A stretch of 64,000 nt of DNA from positions 1 to 64,000 of the forward strand of contig CAWDPQ010000017.1 in assembly GCA_963804245.1 (NCBI GenBank), read 5' to 3'. A model generated the notes under the pieces. That model ran no database searches, was not told the DNA's origin, and saw only the letters and a list, made by a program, of their open reading frames with translations. Source of the stretch: CAWDPQ01 sp963804245. Its GTDB lineage: Bacteria > Acidobacteriota > Vicinamibacteria > Vicinamibacterales > 2-12-FULL-66-21. How positions within the stretch are numbered: the stretch's first letter is position 1; every line of letters starts with the position of its first letter. Below are positions 37,617 through 48,326 of this stretch, one piece after another. The position numbers and the translations under genes are program-made.

Positions 37617-38147
37617 GTGTCTGACCTCAACGAAAAGGCCTCTCGCATCCGGCTGTTGCTGTTCGATGTTGATGGCGTCCTGACGGACGGCCTGGTGGTC
37701 ATGCACGCCGACGGCTCGGAGTCGAAGAGCTTTCACATCCGGGACGGGGCGGCCATCGTCTGGGCGCAGCGGGCCGGACTGCCGGTTGGCCTGCTCTCGG
37801 CCCGCAGCTCGGGAGCAACAAGTCATCGGGCGGCACAGCTCGCCGTCCGAATAGTGCTACAAGGGGTTCCCAGCAAACTGGCCGGATACGAGCAGATCCT
37901 GCGAACCAGCGCGATCGAGGATACAGCGGTCGCCTACATGGGTGATGATTTGCTGGACCTTCCGGTGATCGCTCGGGTGGGGCTTTCGGGGGCGCCGGCC
38001 GATGCCGCCGCTGAAGTGCGCGACCGTGTGGATTGGGTGAGCCGCCATGACGGCGGTCGCGGGGCGGTTCGGGAGTTCATCGAGTTGGTGCTGCGCGCGC
38101 AGGATCGCTGGGACGGGGTCACGCGCGATTATTTTGAAAAGGGCTGA
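37617..38147 (+). CDS. kdsC: 3-deoxy-D-manno-octulosonate 8-phosphate phosphatase
   Basis: A 176-residue HAD-family phosphatase that removes phosphate from Kdo-8-P. The nucleophile motif is LLFDVDGVLTDG; GLLSARSS and YMGDDLLDLPVI are the later HAD motifs, and the cap is absent as in the family. The start is GTG at 37617. Its stop overlaps the start of the next gene by one base (TGATGG). Confidence 0.95.
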   Translation: MSDLNEKASRIRLLLFDVDGVLTDGLVVMHADGSESKSFHIRDGAAIVWAQRAGLPVGLLSARSSGATSHRAAQLAVRIVLQGVPSKLAGYEQILRTSAIEDTAVAYMGDDLLDLPVIARVGLSGAPADAAAEVRDRVDWVSRHDGGRGAVREFIELVLRAQDRWDGVTRDYFEKG

Positions 38148-39370
38148 TGGAAGGCACTGGTCTATTGCTCGCCGCTCTCATCGCGCTCCTGGTGGGGCTG
38201 GCGACGGGTAAGGCGTGGGAACGCTACAAGCTCCAGGACGGCCGATGGATCGATCGGCGGCGCGCTGGAGAATCACCGCATTACATGCTCGGGCTGAATT
38301 TCCTCGTTGCCAACCAAATCGATCCAGCGATTGACGAACTGACACGGGCGGCACAGGCAGCAGGCGACCCGCTCGAGATCCACTTGATTCTGGGCAACCT
38401 CTACCGCGAAAAGGGACAGGTCGGCCGGGCGATCCAGGAGCATCAGGCACTGCTGCAGCGCCCCAACCTGCGGAAGCTGGAACACGCAAACGTGCTCCTC
38501 TGCCTCGGTCTCGATTACAAGCGCGGCGGATTCGTCGATCGGGCTCTCGAAGCGTTCACCGATGTCCTTCGCCTCGATCCGGAAAACCAGTACGCGTTGT
38601 CGAATCTCGAGAAGCTCTACGAGGAACAGCACCAATGGGAGGAGGCTTACGCCACCCGCCTCAAGTTGGCGAGAAGCGCCGGACAACCAACGGAAGCCCG
38701 GCATCATCAGATCCTCGCGTTTCTCGAAAACGAGCTCGGAATGCAGGCGCTCAAGCGGATGGATTATCCGGAAGCCGTGCGCCGTTTCGAAGCGGCCATC
38801 GAGCTCGATGCGCGAAATACCCCGGCGTATCTGAACCTCGGCGACGTCCGTTTTCTCCAGGGTGATGCACAGGGAGCGACGGCGACCTGGGAACGCCTCG
38901 TCGACACCTCGCCCGAGCGCGCGTATCTCGCATTCCCGCGTCTCGAGGCGGCCTATCCCAAAACGGGGGACGCGAAGCGCTTTCCCGACCTGTGCCGGCG
39001 GTTGATTGTGGAGAACCCGCAGGACTGGCGGGCGCGTCTGGCGCTGGCACGGCACCTGTCGACAAGGGGCGAGCCGCGGGCCGCGCTGGATCTGCTGTTC
39101 GACGCGCTCGTGCACAATCCGCACGCGCTCGCTCTGCACCAGACCATCTGGCACACCCTGTCACAGCTCGAGCTGGCGCCGTCGCTGGTCGAGCGCTACG
39201 TCGATCTCACGCGGGATGCCATCTTCTATCTCGATCCGCACCTCTGCGTGCGCTGCCGCTACCGCAGCACCGAGCTGCTCTGGCAATGTCCACACTGCCA
39301 CGAGTGGAATACGTTCATCGAAGAGCGAATCGCGCCGGCGAAGGACACCGAGGCGACGCTCACGAGTTGA
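38147..39370 (+). CDS. lapB: LapB/YciM-like TPR protein with zinc ribbon
   Basis: A 407-residue protein. One N-terminal membrane helix (LLLAALIALLVGLATGKAW) is followed by DRRRAGESPHYMLGLNFLVANQ, then about eight TPR repeats and a C-terminal metal-binding module CVRCRYRST with CPHCHEWNTF. This is the architecture of LapB (YciM), which controls LpxC turnover and LPS assembly. Its place after kdsC and its overlap with it fit a role in LPS supply. The gene name is by analogy. Confidence 0.88.
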   Translation: MEGTGLLLAALIALLVGLATGKAWERYKLQDGRWIDRRRAGESPHYMLGLNFLVANQIDPAIDELTRAAQAAGDPLEIHLILGNLYREKGQVGRAIQEHQALLQRPNLRKLEHANVLLCLGLDYKRGGFVDRALEAFTDVLRLDPENQYALSNLEKLYEEQHQWEEAYATRLKLARSAGQPTEARHHQILAFLENELGMQALKRMDYPEAVRRFEAAIELDARNTPAYLNLGDVRFLQGDAQGATATWERLVDTSPERAYLAFPRLEAAYPKTGDAKRFPDLCRRLIVENPQDWRARLALARHLSTRGEPRAALDLLFDALVHNPHALALHQTIWHTLSQLELAPSLVERYVDLTRDAIFYLDPHLCVRCRYRSTELLWQCPHCHEWNTFIEERIAPAKDTEATLTS

Positions 39371-39383
39371 AGCCGCGCTGGGT

Positions 39384-40913
39384 TCAGCGGGCCACCTTCA
39401 ACTTGTCGAACACCTCCCTGACCGCCGCGTCGGTCTCGGCTATCGTCCCGTCGGTCCGGATCACGTAATGCGCGCGCGCAACCTTCTCTTCTATGGGCCA
39501 CTGCGCGGCGAGGCGGGCGCGCGCCTCCACGATCGTCAGGCGATCTCGGGCCATCAGGCGGCGAATCTGCTCGGCCGGTTCACAGGCACACACGACGACC
39601 TTGTCGAAGTCGTGGTCGTGTCCCGTTTCGAAGAGAAGCGGGATGTCTGCTATCGCGAGTCGCGTCTGCGGCGGAAGATTGACCGACCACTCGCGAATCC
39701 GCCGATAGACGTCCGGGTGGACGATCGATTCGAGAGCCGCTCGCGCGCTGGCATCGGCGAAGATGATTCGGGCGAGCGCGGCGCGGTCGAGTGTCCCATC
39801 CGCCTGCAGAATCGCGGCGCCGAAGCGGTCGACGATCGCTGTGAGACCGGGCGTCCCCGGCGCGACCGCGTCGCGGGCGAGCCGATCGGCATCGATGACG
39901 GGCACGCCGAGCGCCGCGAAACGCGCGATGCAGTACGACTTGCCGGTCGCGATTCCGCCGGTCAGCGCCGCCAGGAGCATCGTCAGGGACCGAAGCGCGC
40001 CCTTGGCGGCGGCCACGGTGTTCTTGAGAAGCATTGCAATCGTCAGTGGACCAACGCCGCCCGGTACCGGCGTGAGCGCCCCGGCCACCTCGGCCACTTC
40101 CGGATGAACATCTCCGACGACCACGGATCCTCGACGCTCGTAGTCGGCAATGCGCGTCGACTCCGGGGGAAAGATGGCCCGCACGGCGGCCGCATCCGTC
40201 ACCCGATTGATACCGACGTCGATCACCGTCGCGCCCGGTTTGACGAAGTCGCGCCTGACGAAAGCCGGACGACCGATGGCCGCGACCAGGATGTCGGCGG
40301 TCGCTGCCAGCGCGGGCAAGCCCGCCGTCTTCGAATGACAGACGATTACCGTGGCGTCGCGATGCAACAGCAGCATGGCCATCGGCTTGCCCACGATCTC
40401 GCTCCGCCCGATGACCACGGCTCTCGCTCCGGCGACGGCAATGCCGCTGCGCCCGAGCATCTCGATCACGCCGGAAGGCGTGCAGGGCGCAAGCAGCGCG
40501 CGGCCCTGCACGAGGCGGCCGACATTGATCGGATGAAAGCCGTCGACGTCCTTGGCCGGGTCGAGGGCATCGAACACCCGCTGCGCCGCGCCACGTCCCA
40601 TCGCGCCCGGCAGCGGCGATTGGACCAGGATTCCGTCGTGCACGTCGCTGGCATTGAGGTGCGCAACCAGCTGCAAGACTTCGTCGATGGAAGCCGTCGC
40701 GGGAAGACGCTGGAGATCAACCCACAAGCCGGTTTCCCCGCCGGCTTTGACCTTGTTGCGGACGTAAATGTGAGACGCGGGATCGTCTCCGACGAGAACC
40801 ACGCCGAGGCCTGGCGGTCGTCCGGCGCGGGCTCGAAACGCTTCGACTTCCGGCCGCAATTCCTCCCGAATCGCGGCCGCAACCGCGTTGCCATCGAGCA
40901 GACGAGCCGTCAT
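39384..40913 (-). CDS. folD: FolD-CoaE fused reading frame
   Basis: One open frame of 509 residues joins two enzymes. Residues 1 to about 297 are FolD (methylenetetrahydrofolate dehydrogenase/cyclohydrolase): VGDDPASHIYVRNK, LVQSPLP, the NADP site VVIGRSEIVGKPMA and TPVPGGVGPLTIAML. From about residue 302 it is dephospho-CoA kinase (CoaE): LTGGIATGKSYC (P-loop), VIDADRLARD and ARLAAQWPIEEK. At the junction, CTTCGGTCCCTGACGATGC holds a TGA and an ATG two bases later in other frames. A one-base indel in FolD could thus have joined two normally overlapping genes. The start is ATG at 40913. It is convergent with lapB. Confidence 0.9.
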   Translation of the reverse strand: MTARLLDGNAVAAAIREELRPEVEAFRARAGRPPGLGVVLVGDDPASHIYVRNKVKAGGETGLWVDLQRLPATASIDEVLQLVAHLNASDVHDGILVQSPLPGAMGRGAAQRVFDALDPAKDVDGFHPINVGRLVQGRALLAPCTPSGVIEMLGRSGIAVAGARAVVIGRSEIVGKPMAMLLLHRDATVIVCHSKTAGLPALAATADILVAAIGRPAFVRRDFVKPGATVIDVGINRVTDAAAVRAIFPPESTRIADYERRGSVVVGDVHPEVAEVAGALTPVPGGVGPLTIAMLLKNTVAAAKGALRSLTMLLAALTGGIATGKSYCIARFAALGVPVIDADRLARDAVAPGTPGLTAIVDRFGAAILQADGTLDRAALARIIFADASARAALESIVHPDVYRRIREWSVNLPPQTRLAIADIPLLFETGHDHDFDKVVVCACEPAEQIRRLMARDRLTIVEARARLAAQWPIEEKVARAHYVIRTDGTIAETDAAVREVFDKLKVAR

Positions 40914-40926
40914 CGAATCTCCAGCG

Positions 40927-41988
40927 TCAATGCAGTCTGGCAGAGCTCTGGCCGGCAGCGGCCTCGAGCTCACGCAGGTTCTCCGAACGGCCGAGGACGA
41001 CCAGATGGTCGCCGGCTCGCATCTCCGCATCCGGAGCCGGATTGAACTCCATTCGTCCGTTTGCGCGCTGGATGCCCACGACGATGACGCCGAAGCGTTG
41101 ACGCAAGTTGGAATCGAGCAGCGTCCGCCCCGACAGCGGAGCGCCGTCGGCAATGCGAACCTGCTCCATGTTGAGCTCCAGGTTTTCGGAGCTCGTCGCG
41201 ATCTGGACGAAATCAACAACCGCCGGACGGAGCGCCGTCTGCGCCAGCTGCAGCCCGCCAATCTGGTACGGCGAGATCACCCGATCGGCCCCAGCCCGCA
41301 CCAGCTTGGTTCGCGCATCGTCGGTTTCGGCCCGGCCGATGATGAATAGATCCGGCCGCATCAAACGCGCGGTGAGCACCGCGTACACGTTCTCGGCATC
41401 CGTGCTGACGGCGGCGATGAATCCACGCGCCTTCTTGATCCCCACCCGCGTGAGCACGGTTTCGCTGCTCGCATCCGCTTCGACGGCCAGATAGCCGGCG
41501 TCCACAGCCTCTTGCATGCGATCCGAATTGCGCTCGACGACGACGAACGGCACTCGCTGACGAGAGAACTCGTTGGCGACGATGCGGCCCATCCGGCCGA
41601 AGCCGCAGATGATGAAATGCCTGTCGAGCTCGTCGAGCATGTGCTCACGCCTTCGGCGGCCCCAGCCGTGCTGAAAGTCTCCTTCGACGATGCGCGCCAT
41701 GAAGAAGGAGAAGGTGTAGAGGACGGTGGCCACTCCCACCATCAACACGACCATCGTGAAGAACTCCCCCGCTCGCGACATCGGGTGTATTTCGCGATAG
41801 CCGACGGTGGTGACCGAAATGACGGTCATGTAAAGAGCTTCCCACGGTGTCCATCCCTCGATGATCATGTAGCCGGCGGTGCCGCCGGCGATCACTCCCA
41901 GGAGAAGGATGACAGAAAGGCGTCCCCGGGCCCACCAGGGCGAAGGGCCGCGAGAGCCCGCCTGCCCCGGCCTCCCCGCACCCGCCAC
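40927..41988 (-). CDS. Potassium channel with TrkA-N/TrkA-C (RCK) domains
   Basis: A 353-residue protein with a two-helix pore module: membrane segments at about 25-45 and 80-105, with pore loop VISVTTVGYREIHP. The usual GYG filter is replaced by GYR. A TrkA-N (NAD-binding) domain follows (HFIICGFGRMGRIVANEF), then a TrkA-C domain to the end. It probably conducts K+ or another cation under nucleotide control. The start is GTG at 41988, 3 bp after the permease stop, and the stop lies 13 bp before folD. Confidence 0.9.
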   Translation of the reverse strand: MAGAGRPGQAGSRGPSPWWARGRLSVILLLGVIAGGTAGYMIIEGWTPWEALYMTVISVTTVGYREIHPMSRAGEFFTMVVLMVGVATVLYTFSFFMARIVEGDFQHGWGRRRREHMLDELDRHFIICGFGRMGRIVANEFSRQRVPFVVVERNSDRMQEAVDAGYLAVEADASSETVLTRVGIKKARGFIAAVSTDAENVYAVLTARLMRPDLFIIGRAETDDARTKLVRAGADRVISPYQIGGLQLAQTALRPAVVDFVQIATSSENLELNMEQVRIADGAPLSGRTLLDSNLRQRFGVIVVGIQRANGRMEFNPAPDAEMRAGDHLVVLGRSENLRELEAAAGQSSARLH

Positions 41989-41991
41989 GTG

Positions 41992-43692
41992 CTACCTCGT
42001 TTTCGACGATCGCGCGACGACAAGCCCTATTGCCAGGACGACCGCGCCGGCGATGAGAATCTTCAAACCGAAAGCATCGGCGATTTCGGGGTTGATGTGC
42101 AGTCCCACATTACTCAGCACGCTGTCGAGTTCGTGCCACTTGGCGAGCTCTTCTTTCGTCACGCCCCATTCGGTCAGCAGCGCCAGCAGCGTAATGCAGA
42201 ACCCGTTGAAGAGGAGCATGTAGCCGGCTATCTTCAGGAAGTTCGCCAGATTTTCCGTGGCCCCCCGCGCAGCGCTTTCCGCGCGATTCACGAGCGGGCT
42301 GTGGGTGCGCCCATAGAACCAGTAGATGAGCATGCCGAGGTCGAGCCACACCAGGAAGCGGACCCAGGTCATGACGGTCAGGTTGACCATCAGGTAGACG
42401 CACGAGAGCACGCCGAGAATCGGAAATACCGGACCGAAGGGCACCTTGAAGGGCCGGTGCGCATCCGGACGTTTCGACCGGAGGATGAGGACGGCGGCAC
42501 AGACGATGACGAAGGCGAACAGCGTGCCGATGCTCGTCATCTCGCCGAGCACTTGAATCGGTGTGAAACCCGCCACGATTGCCACGATCACGCCAGTGAT
42601 GATCGTGGTGATGTAGGGCGTCCGGAAGCGTGGATGAACTTTGCTGACGCCGGGTGGCAGCAGACCGTCGCGGCTCATCGAAAAGAAGATGCGCGGCTGG
42701 CTCATGAGCATGACGAGCAGCACGCTGGTGATGCCGGCGACGGCGCCGGCGGAGACGAGGCCAGCAGCCCAGTCCTTGTTGATGACCGCGAGCGCGTAAC
42801 CGACGGGGGCATTGAGGAACTGCGGGTCGCTCTTGTACTGCACGACTGGAATGATGCCGGTCAGAATTCCAGCCACAGCGAGATAGAGCACCGTGCAGAT
42901 TACCAGCGAAGCGATGATGCCAATCGGTAGATCGCGCGCCGGATTCTTCGCCTCTTCCGCTGTCGTCGACACGGCATCGAAGCCGATGTAGGCGAAGAAC
43001 ACGACCGCCGCCGCAGCGGCGATACCTTGCACGCCATAGGGCATGAACGGCGACCAGTTCTCGGGCTTCACGTAGGTGACGCCAACGACGATGAAGAAGA
43101 GGATGGCAACGAGCTTCACCGCGACGATCACTGCGTTGAAGCGCGCACTCTCGCGCACGCCGACAACGAGCAGCGCGGTGATGAGGACGACGATGATCAT
43201 CGCCGGGAGATTGAGGAGCGCGCCTTCCGCGGTGCCGGGCGCCGCCGCCATCCACGCCGGCAGGTGGATGCCGAACCCGGCGAGGATCCGCTGGAAGTAG
43301 CCGCTCCACCCGACTGCCACCGTCATCGATCCCACCGCATATTCGAGGATCAGGTCCCAACCGATCATCCACGCGAAAATCTCGCCGAGGGTTGCGTAAG
43401 CGTAGGTGTAGGCGCTGCCGGAAATTGGAATCATCGCCGCGAATTCTGCGTAGCAGAGCGCCGCGAAGCCGCAGGCCAGCCCCGCCGCGACGTAAGCGAG
43501 GACGATCGCCGGCCCGGCCTGATTCGCTGCTGCCGTTCCGGTGAGGACGAAGATGCCGGTGCCAATGATGGCGCCGATCCCGAGCAGCGTCAGGTCCATC
43601 CCCGTGAGCGTGCGCTTGAGGCCTTTGCCCCCGTGCTCTGCGTCGCCGACCAGCTGCTCGATCGACTTCGTCTTGAGCAGATTCGAATCCAT
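41992..43692 (-). CDS. APC-family amino-acid permease
   Basis: A 566-residue transporter with about 12 or 13 membrane helices. The N-terminal consensus GIGAIIGTGIFVLTG and YAEFAAMIPISGSAYTYAY are typical of YfnA/cationic amino-acid transporter members, as is FFAYIGFDAVSTTAEE. It should import amino acids with protons; the substrate cannot be read from sequence. The C-terminal 100 residues add two further helices around a soluble loop. It is co-oriented with the K+ channel downstream. Confidence 0.92.
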   Translation of the reverse strand: MDSNLLKTKSIEQLVGDAEHGGKGLKRTLTGMDLTLLGIGAIIGTGIFVLTGTAAANQAGPAIVLAYVAAGLACGFAALCYAEFAAMIPISGSAYTYAYATLGEIFAWMIGWDLILEYAVGSMTVAVGWSGYFQRILAGFGIHLPAWMAAAPGTAEGALLNLPAMIIVVLITALLVVGVRESARFNAVIVAVKLVAILFFIVVGVTYVKPENWSPFMPYGVQGIAAAAAVVFFAYIGFDAVSTTAEEAKNPARDLPIGIIASLVICTVLYLAVAGILTGIIPVVQYKSDPQFLNAPVGYALAVINKDWAAGLVSAGAVAGITSVLLVMLMSQPRIFFSMSRDGLLPPGVSKVHPRFRTPYITTIITGVIVAIVAGFTPIQVLGEMTSIGTLFAFVIVCAAVLILRSKRPDAHRPFKVPFGPVFPILGVLSCVYLMVNLTVMTWVRFLVWLDLGMLIYWFYGRTHSPLVNRAESAARGATENLANFLKIAGYMLLFNGFCITLLALLTEWGVTKEELAKWHELDSVLSNVGLHINPEIADAFGLKILIAGAVVLAIGLVVARSSKTR

Positions 43693-43905
43693 TCAACCTC
43701 CAACTAGATCCGGTGGGCTTCGCCCCGTCCGCCTTCGCGCTCGTGCCGTCAGGCGCGCTCCGGCGAGACCTCGCCGAAGCCGCTTGCGGCGCAGGCGGGC
43801 CGGACCCCGTCACCCTGCGGCGCGCCTTCCGTTATGCGGCTCTGCAGCACGTGCAAGAGAGAGCACGCGCACTGATCTGCGTTGGTAAGGCGCAAAAAAC
43901 GCCGC
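43693..43905. other. GC-rich spacer before the permease
   Basis: This 213-bp stretch has no gene. It is made of GC-rich words with potential stems, and it shares GACCTCGCCG and similar blocks with the sucC-sucD spacer (23590-23760). It would be the 5' untranslated region if the box at 43906 is the promoter. Confidence 0.4.
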
Positions 43906-43911
43906 ATTATA
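43906..43911 (-). promoter_or_regulatory. Candidate -10 box for the permease/channel genes
   Basis: On the minus strand TATAAT overlaps the thiE stop codon, preceded by CATG. It would give a leader of about 210 nt before the permease. No clear -35 hexamer is seen. Confidence 0.35.
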
Positions 43912-44544
43912 CATGTACGAGATCGACGAACTGACGCGTCCGCTGCTCCGGATCGCCGCGCAGGAGGTCGGAAATGACCGCAATTCCGGCGGCACCGGCG
44001 GCGACGACCTCCGCCGCACGCTCGAGGGTAATCCCACCGATGGCGACCACGGGCTTCCCCCGTCCCGAGGCGTAGCGGACCAGATCGAGCCCTCGCGCTG
44101 AATAGCCCGTCTCTTTGGTTGCCGTGCCGTAAATCGGCCCGACCGCCAGGTAGTCAGCACTCGACTCGAGTGCCTCGTTCACCTGCGCTTCGTCGTGAGT
44201 GGAAAGTCCGACGAGCGAGGCCGGCGCAAGCAGTCCGCGAACCGCATCAACCGCAAGGTCCTCCTGGCCGACGTGCACTCCCGAGGCACCAGCCATTGCG
44301 GCAATGTCGGCCCGATCGTTGACGATCACCACCGCGGCGTATTCACGGGCGGCAGCGACGACGGCATCGGTCAGCATGAGGAGGTCGGTACCTGAGATGG
44401 TCTTGCCGCGAAGCTGCAGCCAACGCGCGCCGCCGCGCAGGCAGGCGCGGGAGACGTCCACGGGATCGTGGCCGTAGTGCTTGCAGGTCTCGATATCGAC
44501 GATCGGATAGAAAAACGGCCCGCTCACCATGGGGCCGGCCACGC

Positions 44545-44548
<4 letters not shown>
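43907..44548 (-). CDS. thiE: Thiamine-phosphate synthase
   Basis: A 213-residue TIM-barrel enzyme joining the thiazole and pyrimidine halves of thiamine. Motifs are GGARWLQLRGKT, VIVNDRADIA, GVHVGQEDL, LAVGPIYGTATK and VAIGGITLE. Its start overlaps the end of accC by 4 bp, so it is in the accBC operon. No other thi gene is in the window. Confidence 0.93.
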
Positions 44549-45921
<1,373 letters not shown>

Positions 45922-46401
45922 CTAGGCCGTCTTTATCGCGAACAATCGCTCGCCATATTGGACCGGCTTGCCGTTTTCCACGTAGACACTCACGATTTCA
46001 CCGTCGTACTCGGACGTGATTTCGTTCATGAGCTTCATGGCCTCGATGATGCACAGGACTTCATCCTTCTTCACGTGCTGACCGACTTCCACGAATGCTG
46101 CCGCTCCAGGCTCAGCCGAGCGATAGAACGTCCCGACAATCGGCGACTTCACGACAGCGAGCTCGAGCGCGGTCTCTTCAGCCGCCGGCGAAGGTGCCGC
46201 CGCGATGGACGCGGGTACCGGGGCAGCCACCATCGGCGTCACGTGCATGGGCGCCGGCTGCATCTGAGGCGGAAGCACCTGGAACGTGGTACTCGCCTTT
46301 CGGAGCCTGAGCTTCCAGCCGTCGCCGCGCTCGATCTCGAACTCCACGAGCTCGTGCTGCCGGACCAGCTCCAGGATCCGCTCAATGTCCTCGAAGTCCA
46401 T
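45922..46401 (-). CDS. accB: Biotin carboxyl carrier protein of acetyl-CoA carboxylase
   Basis: A 159-residue carrier. The N-terminal 45 residues hold the usual IERILELVRQHELVEFEI helix, then an alanine/proline-rich linker (about 50-85). The C-terminal biotinyl domain has SPIVGTFYRS and the biotinylation motif CIIEAMKLMNEI. It is adjacent to accC and 38 bp after the pepP relic. Confidence 0.96.
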   Translation of the reverse strand: MDFEDIERILELVRQHELVEFEIERGDGWKLRLRKASTTFQVLPPQMQPAPMHVTPMVAAPVPASIAAAPSPAAEETALELAVVKSPIVGTFYRSAEPGAAAFVEVGQHVKKDEVLCIIEAMKLMNEITSEYDGEIVSVYVENGKPVQYGERLFAIKTA

Positions 46402-46439
46402 CCGCCTCCGTCATGCAAATTCGTGCACCAGCAGACGCC

Positions 46440-47594
46440 CTAGGCCAACTCTATCGGCACCTGCGTCAGCATTTCGCACCCGCCCTCGACAACCAGCACA
46501 TCGTCTTCGATGCGAACACCACCCACCCGGGGGAGGTAGACACCTGGCTCGATCGTGAAAACCATCCCTAGGGGCCACGGGCACGGCCGGCCGAGCTGGG
46601 TCCGGCTTGGAGATTCGGGGATCCTCGTGCACTTCGAGCCCGAGGCCATGGCCGGTGCCGTGACCGAAGGCGTCTGCGAGCCCGTGTTGTTGCAGCGTTT
46701 CTCGCGCGGCGTTGTCGATATCGGTCGTGAGGGTTCCAGGGCGCACGGCTGCGACAGCAGCCGCGTGCGCATCCGCCACAGCGGCGAAGAGGCGGCGAAA
46801 TTCCATTGATGAGGGCGCCAGCTGAACCGTGCGCGTCAAATCCACGCAGTATCCGTCGTAGACCCCTCCGAAGTCCAGCACCACCAGGTCGCCCAGGTGC
46901 GAGGCTACGCGACCCCGGCCGGGCATGCGGCAACGCACTATTCGGGCCCGACGCCACGATAGTCTCGAAGGCCGGCCGCTGGAATCCGACGTCGCGCAGT
47001 GCCGCGTCGATGTCGCCAGCAATTTCCGTCTCTCGCCGTCCTGGTCGCAACAATCCCGGCAGCGTTTCCCGTGCGACGTGCGAGAGCATCTGAGCCGCTG
47101 TCCGAATCAGGCCCACCTCTACCTCGTCTTTGACCATCCGGGCACGCTCCACCATCCGCTCCGTGCTGACCAGGGCCGGACATGGCTTTTCGGCGTTGAG
47201 CGGCGTGGGAGCGCTTGGCGGCAATCGCCGCCGACAGTCGATTGAACCGCGCAACGGGCATCCAGGACGCCTCGATCCCGATGCGCTGACAGCCGCCTGC
47301 GGTCAACCGCGCCACGACGGCCTCGTCTTCGTTACGCTCGGCGAGGATGATCTCCAACGCTTCCAGGTCGGGGTGAAGACGAGGAATCTCGCGGGCTGAG
47401 GTGACATACCGGAAGTCCACCACCAGGCCGAACCGCTCCCGCTCGACCACGAGCGCCCCCGAGCTGCCGATGAAGGTGCAGAGATACTGAACGTTTGGCG
47501 AGTGGGTGACGACCAGTCCGTCCAGCAGCGCGTCTTTCATGGCTGCGCGAACAGACGCAAGCCTCGACGCAAATGGGAAGCGTGACGCGGACAT
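46440..47594 (-). pseudogene. pepP: M24 (Xaa-Pro aminopeptidase) gene with three frameshifts
   Basis: The family sequence runs through the whole locus but in changing frames. It has SPNVQYLCTFIGSSGALVV and FNRLSAAIAA first, then a shift at about 47210-47225. It continues MVKDEVEVGLIRTAAQ to ETIVASGPNSALPHARPG, then shifts at about 46911-46925. It goes on with DLVVLDFGGVYDGYCVDLTRT and FGHGTGHGLGLEVHEDP, shifts at about 46565-46575, and ends GMVFTIEPGVYLPRVGG to the stop at 46440. The metal-binding residues (D in LDFGG, DLTRT, GHGTGHG, TIEPG) are all kept. This could be a recent pseudogene or, because the residues are intact, a site of several sequence errors. pepP before accB is a usual order. 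Confidence 0.85.
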
Positions 47595-47603
47595 GGGGCG
47601 CGC

Positions 47604-48326
47604 TCAGCCCCTGAGATCGGACTCGACGGACAGCTGATCCCGTTCGCGAAGGATGGCTGCCAGCAAATCCTCCAGAGCGGCGAGTGTCGGGTCTGGTCGA
47701 GATTCTAGCGCCGGCTCTGTCCCGAACGGAGGAGCGAATTGAATCGGTGCCTCCTGCGCTTCGGCTTCCGCATCCGACCGCACCCAGGTGACGAGCTCAA
47801 GCGGTGGCGGCTTGGGCGCTGGTTTCGGCGTCAGGGCGACCGGCGTACTGCTCGCGAGCGAGATCGTGGGCATCGGCGCAGCCACAGGCGGAACAGGCTC
47901 CTGAGCGGGCTCGGGCGGCGCCACGCGCTTGGACAGCTCTTCGACCGTCGCTTCCAACTCCGAGTCGTTCTTCGCGACGTGGAGCGCGGAGCGATAGTGC
48001 TCGAGAGCCTCGGGCAGCTCGCCGCGACGATTGTGAATTTCCGCGAGACCGCGGATGGCGGCGAGGTTCTCGGGCGCGGCACGCAGCACGTGTTCGAGCT
48101 CTGCGCGCGCCTCGTCGAACTGCCCCGTCTCGAGCAGCGCGCGGCCGAGCGTGACGTGCGCCGACAGATACGCCGGGTGACGCTGCAGTCCGGCCTGGCA
48201 GGTGCTGATCGCTTCTTCGAAGCGGCCGGCGCGCCGGTACTCCTCGGCCAGCGCCGCGAACGCAATGGACGCCGGGTCCACCTGGACCCGGCGTTTCAAT
48301 TCTTCAATCCGCGGATTTTCGCCCAT
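47604..48326 (-). CDS. TPR-repeat protein
   Basis: A 240-residue protein. The first 130 or so residues form about three TPR units (for example SIAFAALAEEYRRAGRFEEA and LSAHVTLGRALLETGQFDEA). The rest is a proline-rich tail followed by a short C-terminal helix (TLAALEDLLAAILRERDQL). No signal peptide, so it is probably cytoplasmic. The start overlaps the stop of the PKD lipoprotein by one base. It may serve the pilus, by position only. Confidence 0.85.
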   Translation of the reverse strand: MGENPRIEELKRRVQVDPASIAFAALAEEYRRAGRFEEAISTCQAGLQRHPAYLSAHVTLGRALLETGQFDEARAELEHVLRAAPENLAAIRGLAEIHNRRGELPEALEHYRSALHVAKNDSELEATVEELSKRVAPPEPAQEPVPPVAAPMPTISLASSTPVALTPKPAPKPPPLELVTWVRSDAEAEAQEAPIQFAPPFGTEPALESRPDPTLAALEDLLAAILRERDQLSVESDLRG

